Positions 24,601 through 30,900 of a stretch of 30,900 nt of DNA are shown piece by piece; position 1 is the first letter of the stretch; each line of letters begins with the position of its first letter. The position numbers and the translations under genes are program-made. Origin of the DNA: Nephromyces sp. MM_2019. Lineage: Eukaryota > Apicomplexa > Aconoidasida > Nephromycida. A model generated the notes under the pieces. It had not been told where the DNA came from. It worked only from the letters and a program-made list of their open reading frames with translations, and searched no databases. Where the stretch lies: positions 1 through 30,900 of the forward strand of contig JADHZB010000676.1 of NCBI GenBank assembly GCA_015657535.1, given 5' to 3'.

Positions 24601-27600
24601 TATACCACATCAAGTAAAGCTTATATATTTATATATACCTAGAAATACACCTTTACCAAATATATAAGATATTAATAACCATTTCTTCAAAACAAAAAAA
24701 TAATCTTCTTTGATTATCCTTGACTATTTAATAAGATACGGACTATATAGTTCAAAATAAAAAGATACAATCTTATACACATTATTTTTTCATTCAGATA
24801 TTTCTTGTAATATATATGATGAATATATAAGTTTCTTATTGGATCATTTACTGAAGAAATCAAATTTATCCATACTTAAATTTCCAGCTAATCTTCCGAT
24901 TATTACTTCATGGTATTTAATAAACTTTAAAATCATTACTTATTATGTACACTTTTTCAATCCCCTTAATCTAAATTATTAGATTTTTCTTATGTACATT
25001 TATATAATTTTCATAATCCCCAAAATCTCTATTAATATATATATATTAACTACATTAACAAAATTATCATAATTCCCTTAATCTAAATGAATATATTTTT
25101 TATTTGTATAGGTACAACAAAAAAATAAATAGTATCTTACCTATATCTGTATTTCCATTTCATGGAAATAAACCAACACTACAAGATGATGAATCATCAT
25201 TAGAAGATATTTCTAGGAACATTCATACATTCCATATGGATCAAATTTTGAATAACTTAACAACTAAGTTAAATGAATATGCTTTAGATATTCATCGAGA
25301 ATTTGAAAACAAAGATACCACACACAACAAATCATCTACTGATTCAAATTCTTGGCTTACATTTATACCAAGTGTAAAGATGCCTAAACCTGCACTATTG
25401 AATTTGAAAAAATATAAGATAGTACCATTGAAAGGGGACCCATTCAATACAATCATTGAAAATCGTATATTAAAATTTGAACAGATAAATTTTATTTTTG
25501 AATCATCTGATTTTGATTTTCATAATTTATATAGTGTTCATTCAGATATATTTTTCCCTATTTTCTCTAAGAAATTATTTGATTTCCTTACCAATGATAT
25601 ACGTTGTATACAATTTTCTCCACATTTTAATTTGAGTGCCAATTTCCTTGAATGGATGGATGAAAATTGTTATAATAAGGATTGGATATTACCTCTCTTA
25701 TCTAAGAAAAGTTTCCCTTTTACTAACACACACACAGTTGGAGTAAATACAGAGAAACACATACATAGTATCCTCTCTGAAATACCTTCACAAATGAAAA
25801 ATTTAATTGAAAATTCATTAATAGAAGATTATAATGAAATTGAATCACTTAATCATTTCCCTAGCCCTTCAATTGATAGCCTTAAAACATCTCCATTACA
25901 ACTTCTTAACCTTATTTTGGGCCAAAATGAAGTTGATCAAACTGATAAAGAATTGAAACAATACACACACCTTAAGGGAAATAGGAATGATCTTTGGTTA
26001 CTCTTATCATTAAATATGCAATTTATTGCTAATGCAACAGGTTATATCTGAATTATTTTTTGTAAATATGTTATGTGTGTATATTGAGATGGATATATAT
26101 ATATGTATATAGTATATGTTTTTTTATCTATACTTAAGATGTGTGTATGCATGTTGAGATGGATATATATATATAGTAGATGTTTTTTTATCTATACTTA
26201 AGATGTGTGTATGTATGTTGAGATGGATATATATATATATATATATATATAAGATTTGTATCTAAATATAAAACTGTTAAGATCATCATAATTTAACGAT
26301 CTTTTTAAAAAATAAACATTACACATTGTTTATTTTCATAGCTAACTCTAGCCTTGAAGATATACCTTATCTTAAACATCTATGGTATGATGATCTCATG
26401 ATCATTTTTAATAGGCTTTATTCAAATATTTCACTCCTTAAACCAAATATTATACGAAAATTTGGTTCACTTACAACTAGAGAAAAATCATTTATCCCAC
26501 CTAGTACTATTTATTATGAAATTCTCAGGTTGTCACACATACAATTTATAAATTTTTTTTATTTATACACATATTTTATTTTTTATATCTTGATTCCCCA
26601 TATACAGATATCTATAGATATACATATATATGCATACATGCACATACATATACATATGTATACATATGTATACACCTATATATTGCATGTACACACATAT
26701 ACACACATATACACACATATACACACATACACACACATATACACACATACACACACATATACACACATATACACACATACACACACATATACACACATAC
26801 ACACACATACACACACATATACACACATATACACACATACACACATATACCCACTAACTAATATTAAAAAAACAAGAAAAAACAAGTTTAATTAAGAATG
26901 CATAAATTGATTGAAAAATAACACACGTATAAATATTTGTATACTCTAAATTATTTTTTATACACACAATCAGATCATTACACAACCTTAATCGTAATTC
27001 ATCTAACCCAGAAACTTATAAGAGTGGTATTTACCCTCTTGCTAGTTTATTATGTTTACACATTGACCCTATGATTGAAATGATAGCACCAAAATGTGTG
27101 AGTAACCAAATGTACAACAATGGTTCAATTAATGGATCACTTCAACAAACTATACCTATTCATAAATCTTATCAAGTCCAAGATATTTTCATTAAGTATA
27201 TTAATACACACCTCATCAATATAAACTCCTTTGATCTTAAACACACACTCCCTAAACACATTGAAGAACCTAATAAAACAGTTATCAATGATACTACACA
27301 CACAACCGATTTGAAAGGGGAAATTGATATTGTATTTGTACATGGACTTAGAGGGAGTGCTTTGCGAACATGGAGGCTAGGGTCAGCCTCTTCATTAGTC
27401 ACTGATGAAAATAACAATGTTAAACTACTAAGCAAAGGTTTACACACACATTCGGGTATATACACTTTTTTTTTGGCTATATTTATACATCTACTTATAC
27501 ATATAGATATATACATATACAATTATATATATATATATATATAGAATATAGATGCACACACATCTTTCTCTATACATATACATTAAAATTATATTTATAC

Positions 27601-30467
27601 ATTTCTATATCACCAAAAAATCAATACACCAAATCAAACACATACACCAAATCACACACACACACACCAAATTACACACACACATACAAACCAAGCGACA
27701 CACACACACACACAAATTGGTTTATTTCTATTTAGATGAATTGAATAATACAACTAAACATTTAATAGATAATGAAGAAGCTATCAATTTAAACATTCTT
27801 CAAGATGAGCCTGATAATAGAGGCTCATGGTATTTCTTATGGCCAAGACATATACTCTTTAAACAATACCCAACTGTTAGAATTGTTGCATTAGATATAC
27901 CTGTGAGTTTTTTTTTATCATATATATATATTAATGAATTTTATTTTATACACGCGTTTTTTTATATGATAATCTCACACATACACTTATCTAATACTTT
28001 TTGTACATGATCTCACACACTTATCTAATACTTTTTATGATGATCTCTGATTTTAAAAACAAAATTTCACACACACACATTACACAGGACTTAATTTACA
28101 CCACACATTCCAAGATACATTCGACATCGCCCTATATACATTCCACTACATTTTTTCAACATCACACTACATACATCACACACTAAACACACTACACACA
28201 TCACACACTACACATCATACATACCCCCTTCCCCCCCCACCCTCCCCAAATCTTTACACACATAATATATATATATATTTGATATGTGTGTAAGGTACCT
28301 ATCTTCCCAAAAAGAAGTAAATTTATAGAAGTATCAAAGGAAATTATATCCAATAAACCACGTTGGAAAATTGATCGAAAAAAACACACATCTGAGATGA
28401 CTTTTGATGAGATTTGTGACAACTATATAAAACGTATTGAATCATCAGGTATTGGACAGAGGCCTATTATATTTGTTGCACACTCGATGGGTGGTTTACT
28501 CGTTGAATTATTATTATTAAGGTCCCCACACATTGCTTCAAAAACATTTGGCTGTATATTTTTTGCTGTACCTCACCATGGTGCGTCTGTGTGTATGTTG
28601 GTTATGTAGTGGTGAGGGAGGTGTGAGGTGTGTGTGTGTGTAGTGTGTGTAGTCGGGGGGTGGAGGTGTGTATAGGGTGTGTAGTCGGGGGGGGAAGGTG
28701 TGTGTAGTTGGGGGGTAGGGGGTAGGTGTGTAGAGTGTGTAGGCTGTTGTGTGAATAGATGCATATATGCCAAATTTATATATATATGGTGTATTTAGAA
28801 AATTTGCGATGAATTTATAGGTATTTATTTGGAAATTTTTATTTTTCTTTCACATGAATATGTTATGTAATTATCAAAGATTACGTATATTTTTTATATG
28901 GGTGTGTGTGTGTAAAATTTTTATTAATATGTCTGTGTGTATATGTGCATAATTTTTATCTATATGAATTTTTATAAAAAATAAATGTGTATTTGTATTT
29001 ATATCTTTTTTTATGATATATTTATGTGTATGTGTGTAGGTTCACCTATTGCAGCTGAGGCTAAATTTATGAAGGCTTTGATTTCATCCTATACAACAGC
29101 CCTTAACCCATCTGAAGGTTTCTTAGTTGATTTACACACTCGTTTTAAATCATTTTTGTATAAGAATCCACACATCAAAATTATATCCTTAGCAGAATCT
29201 GAGAAAACACCTATGCCTTATATCTGTAAGTATTATCTATCTATAATTTATATCTCGTAAAAAGTTATTATTTGAATTACACACACACTCTATATGGCGT
29301 TAAGATTGATCACACACACACACACACAATATCCTTTATGTCCTCATAATATATATTTTAATTATTATACACACACACATAATATATCCTCAAAATATAT
29401 AATTTAACTAAACGCACATACAAAATATATCCTCAAAGTATATGATTTAACTAAACATACGCACACAATATATCCTCAAAACATATAATTTAATTATACA
29501 CACACACAACAATATTTTATATCCTCATAATGAATATCTTGAGAAATAGGAGTTCATTATTTGCAAAGTGAACAAGTAAAATAAAATTGAATGTGTGCGT
29601 GTTTATTTTATATATATATTCATTTTAAAATAAACAATTCAAATTTCTTACACACATTCAAATTACACACAGTAAATGACCGTTATGTAGTTCCTGCTAA
29701 TCATGCACTACCTGATTTTCCAACTACATTTCATGTAATTGAAGGAAGTAATCATTTTGATATTTGCAAATTATCGAGTAATTATGATATAAGATTTCGT
29801 GATCTTTCATCTTTAATTCAAGAGGTAATATTTTATGAATTACACACACATACAGATTCTCTATATTACTCACACTCTAACCTACTTTTATTATGTACAT
29901 ACATCATACACACACACATACATAGATCTATACTTGTATATATATCGTATTCACACACATACATAGATCAATACTTGTATATATATCGTACACATACACA
30001 CACATACATCTATACTTGCATATATATCGTACACATACACATACATACATCTATACTTGTATATATATTATACACACATATACATACATCTACGCTTGTA
30101 CATATATTGTACACACATATATCTATACTTGTACATATGTCGCACACACGTAGATACATCTATGCTTGTATGTATATTGTGCACAGCTATATACATCTAA
30201 ATATATCATACACACACACTTACATACGTCTATTTATACATAGATATATCTAATTACGTATACACACACACACATACGCACATATAAATACCCACCCCAT
30301 TTAAACATAGAGTTACATAATAAATTTATTTTGATAATGATTTGTGTTTATTTTACACACAATTCATTATCAATATATATATATATAATTACAACAAAAA
30401 TATGATAATTAAAAATTTGTAATAAAAATATTCATAATATGTACAGGTATTAAAAAATTGTTTATAA
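21618..30467 (+). CDS. SERAC1: SERAC1-like serine esterase, about 1509 aa
   Basis: Sixteen exons: 21618-21756, 21912-22109, 22257-22405, 22522-23037, 23283-23484, 23575-23621, 23690-24443, 24798-24912, 25112-26040, 26342-26528, 26974-27455, 27736-27902, 28295-28580, 29040-29225, 29673-29824, 30447-30467. Total 4530 nt. N-terminal hydrophobic helix (RYILGTVAIPTTFLL); a long helical region without known motif; then the SERAC1 esterase domain: IDIVFVHGLRGSALRTW (about 1196-1212), SWYFLWPRHIL, RPIIFVAHSMGGLLVELLLL (nucleophile S1359), GCIFFAVPHHGS, VVPANHAL and EGSNHFDICK (H1480). Human SERAC1 (654 aa) remodels phosphatidylglycerol at mitochondria-ER contacts. This protein is more than twice that size. 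The exon 3 donor (ACT|GTGTTT) is weak but keeps frame. The last exon is seven codons, chosen because QEVLKNCL matches the family's C terminus. Introns from 26041 on are packed with CA/TG repeats. Confidence 0.85.
24492..24578. repeat. 20-nt repeat, about four copies
   Basis: GTTTGATTATTTGATACATA-type units at 24501, 24521 and 24541, with a partial copy before and a diverged copy after (AGTTTGATTGTT). In SERAC1-like intron 7 (24444-24797), outside the CA/TG zone. Confidence 0.8.
26084..26251. repeat. Minisatellite of 64-70 nt, two and a half copies
   Basis: Units starting TTGAGATGGATATATATATA at 26084, 26154 and 26218, each with TTTTTTTATCTATACTTAAG and GTGTGTATG parts. In SERAC1-like intron 9 (26041-26341); this marks the start of the right repeat-rich zone. 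Confidence 0.85.
26691..26840. repeat. 10-nt minisatellite, 15 perfect-length units of two types
   Basis: Fifteen end-to-end units ACACACATAT (T) or ACACACATAC (C). From 26691 the order is T T T C T C T T C T C C T T C. No length change occurs in 150 bases. In SERAC1-like intron 10 (26529-26973). Confidence 0.95.
27633..27717. repeat. CA-rich tract just before exon 12
   Basis: CA repeats with ACCAAAT words in SERAC1-like intron 11 (27456-27735), ending 18 bases before exon 12. Confidence 0.8.
27972..28042. repeat. Direct repeat of 33-38 nt, two copies
   Basis: ATCTCACACA..CTTATCTAATACTTTTT occurs at 27972 and again at 28010, differing by a short insertion. In SERAC1-like intron 12 (27903-28294). 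Confidence 0.8.
28150..28260. repeat. CA-rich and C-rich tract upstream of the catalytic-serine exon
   Basis: CACACTA/ACATCACAC words followed by a C-rich block (28224-28247) with CCTTCCCCCCCC at 28227-28238. This 12-mer is a perfect reverse complement of 28687-28698 on the other side of exon 13. Confidence 0.85.
28590..28742. repeat. TG-rich and G-rich tract downstream of the catalytic-serine exon
   Basis: TG repeats with GTGTAGTCGGGGGG-type words at 28644, 28679 and 28704. It is complementary in character to 28150-28260: GTGTGTAGTGTGT at 28636-28648 is the exact reverse complement of 28187-28199. Confidence 0.85.
29331..29530. repeat. 43-nt minisatellite, about four copies
   Basis: Units starting ATCCTCAAAATATATAATTT at 29386, 29429 and 29472, with diverged partial copies at 29331-29385 and 29521. 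In SERAC1-like intron 14 (29226-29672). Confidence 0.85.
29905..30200. repeat. About 41-nt minisatellite, seven copies
   Basis: An (A/G)CTTG(T/C)A anchor recurs at 29932, 29973, 30014, 30055, 30094, 30127 and 30164, each unit with CACACATACAT and TATATAT(C/T)GTA parts. The first spacings are 41, 41, 41. The copies decay towards the 3' end. In SERAC1-like intron 15 (29825-30446). Confidence 0.85.
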
Positions 30468-30642
30468 TGTCAAGATGTGTGGATTAAATATATGTAAAAT
30501 ATGTTGAATTTTTCAGTTTACAAATAGGATACATTTAATATGTGTGTGTGTATAAACTCAAATGAGATAAATCATTGTTACTCTTTTTCAAGAAATACCA
30601 AAATTATTTTTTTATTTTTATTTTTGTGTGTTTAAATTTTTT

Positions 30643-30783
30643 TTAACTTAACTCTATAACCCAATGTGTTACTTCTATGTTAATACCTGAACTAACTATC
30701 CAATCTGGAAGTGTATTTCCATATACTAATTCAATTAAATCAGGTGTTAAATAACTTAATGAACTTGATGTAGATAATTCCAA
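30643..30783 (-). CDS. Last exon of a minus-strand gene entering from the right edge
   Basis: A good acceptor (TTTTTTATACAG, minus strand) at 30784 opens an in-frame exon of 46 codons and TAA, starting LELSTSSSLSYLTPDLIELV and ending THWVIELS. It has balanced codons and no repeats, unlike its surroundings. I do not recognise the family. It converges on the SERAC1-like gene with only about 175 nt between stop codons. The rest of the gene lies beyond 30900. Confidence 0.6.
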   Translation of the reverse strand: MELSTSSSLSYLTPDLIELVYGNTLPDWIVSSGINIEVTHWVIELS

Positions 30784-30813
30784 CTGTATAAAAAATATAT
30801 AAAAATTGACGTA

Positions 30814-30842
30814 TACACACATATATATATATATATATATAT
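30814..30842. repeat. Short CA/TA microsatellite
   Basis: ACACACATATATATAT run, probably inside the last intron of the minus-strand gene at the right edge. Confidence 0.7.
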
Positions 30843-30900
30843 CATCAAAACTATATAAAAATAATTTATAGTTAATAATTTATATACATACATATTTATA

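Noticed and set aside
26563..26895. Repeated MCVYVC / THIYTH open frames
   Set aside because: Same reason: the 10-nt intronic array. Only the part encoding exon 10 (to 26528) is coding.
27071..27544. Separate small hydrolase gene starting at 27071
   Set aside because: The frame is part of exon 11; splice phases connect it without break to exons on both sides.
29825..30253. Open frame continuing past SERAC1-like exon 15 into the 41-nt array
   Set aside because: It starts at a good donor (GAG|GTAATA) and turns into repeat; the seven-codon exon at 30447 fits the family end better.

Overview
This window is nuclear DNA of an AT-rich, intron-dense eukaryote. Every gene uses standard stop codons and GT-AG introns. 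I rebuilt the exons by hand: in the five complete gene models the spliced length is a whole number of codons, and conserved motifs run across the junctions. A DNAAF1-like dynein-assembly gene implies a stage with motile flagella. Together with a POLQ-type helicase, DRG1, a SERAC1-like esterase and many short introns, this suggests an AT-rich protist, perhaps an alveolate or apicomplexan relative. The species cannot be fixed from this sequence.

Layout: (1) 1-5855, minus strand, a DNA polymerase theta-type helicase with 13 exons seen; its 3' part runs off the left edge. (2) 7193-8281 minus and 9921-11007 plus, two head-to-head paralogues of a small alpha/beta-hydrolase-fold membrane protein (249 and 251 aa) with a damaged active site. 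(3) 11506-14079 minus, an unrecognised 837 aa protein with a 21-nt coding repeat. (4) 16222-18698 plus, DRG1 GTPase in 15 exons. (5) 19425-20393 plus, a DNAAF1-like leucine-rich-repeat protein whose 5' exon is unresolved. (6) 21618-30467 plus, a large SERAC1-like serine esterase of about 1509 aa in 16 exons. (7) 30643-30783 minus, the last exon of a gene that enters from the right edge.

The most striking feature is the CA/TG repeat load. It is confined to about 1-4210 and 26040-30900 and nearly absent between. Its limits fall inside genes, so one half of the POLQ-like gene and one half of the SERAC1-like gene have plain introns and the other half have introns packed with CA/TG microsatellites and minisatellites. 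In the POLQ-like gene most such introns carry CA at one end and TG at the other in the sense strand, so the two ends of the same intron could pair. In the SERAC1-like gene the exon with the catalytic serine lies between a CA/C-rich intron and a TG/G-rich intron, and its 3' splice site sits in a 12-bp stem. This is my best candidate for an undescribed system: repeat-paired introns that might guide or control splicing.

The genes form no obvious pathway. Genome repair (POLQ-like), translation-linked GTPase (DRG1), flagellar assembly (DNAAF1) and mitochondrial/ER lipid handling (SERAC1-like) are simply neighbours.
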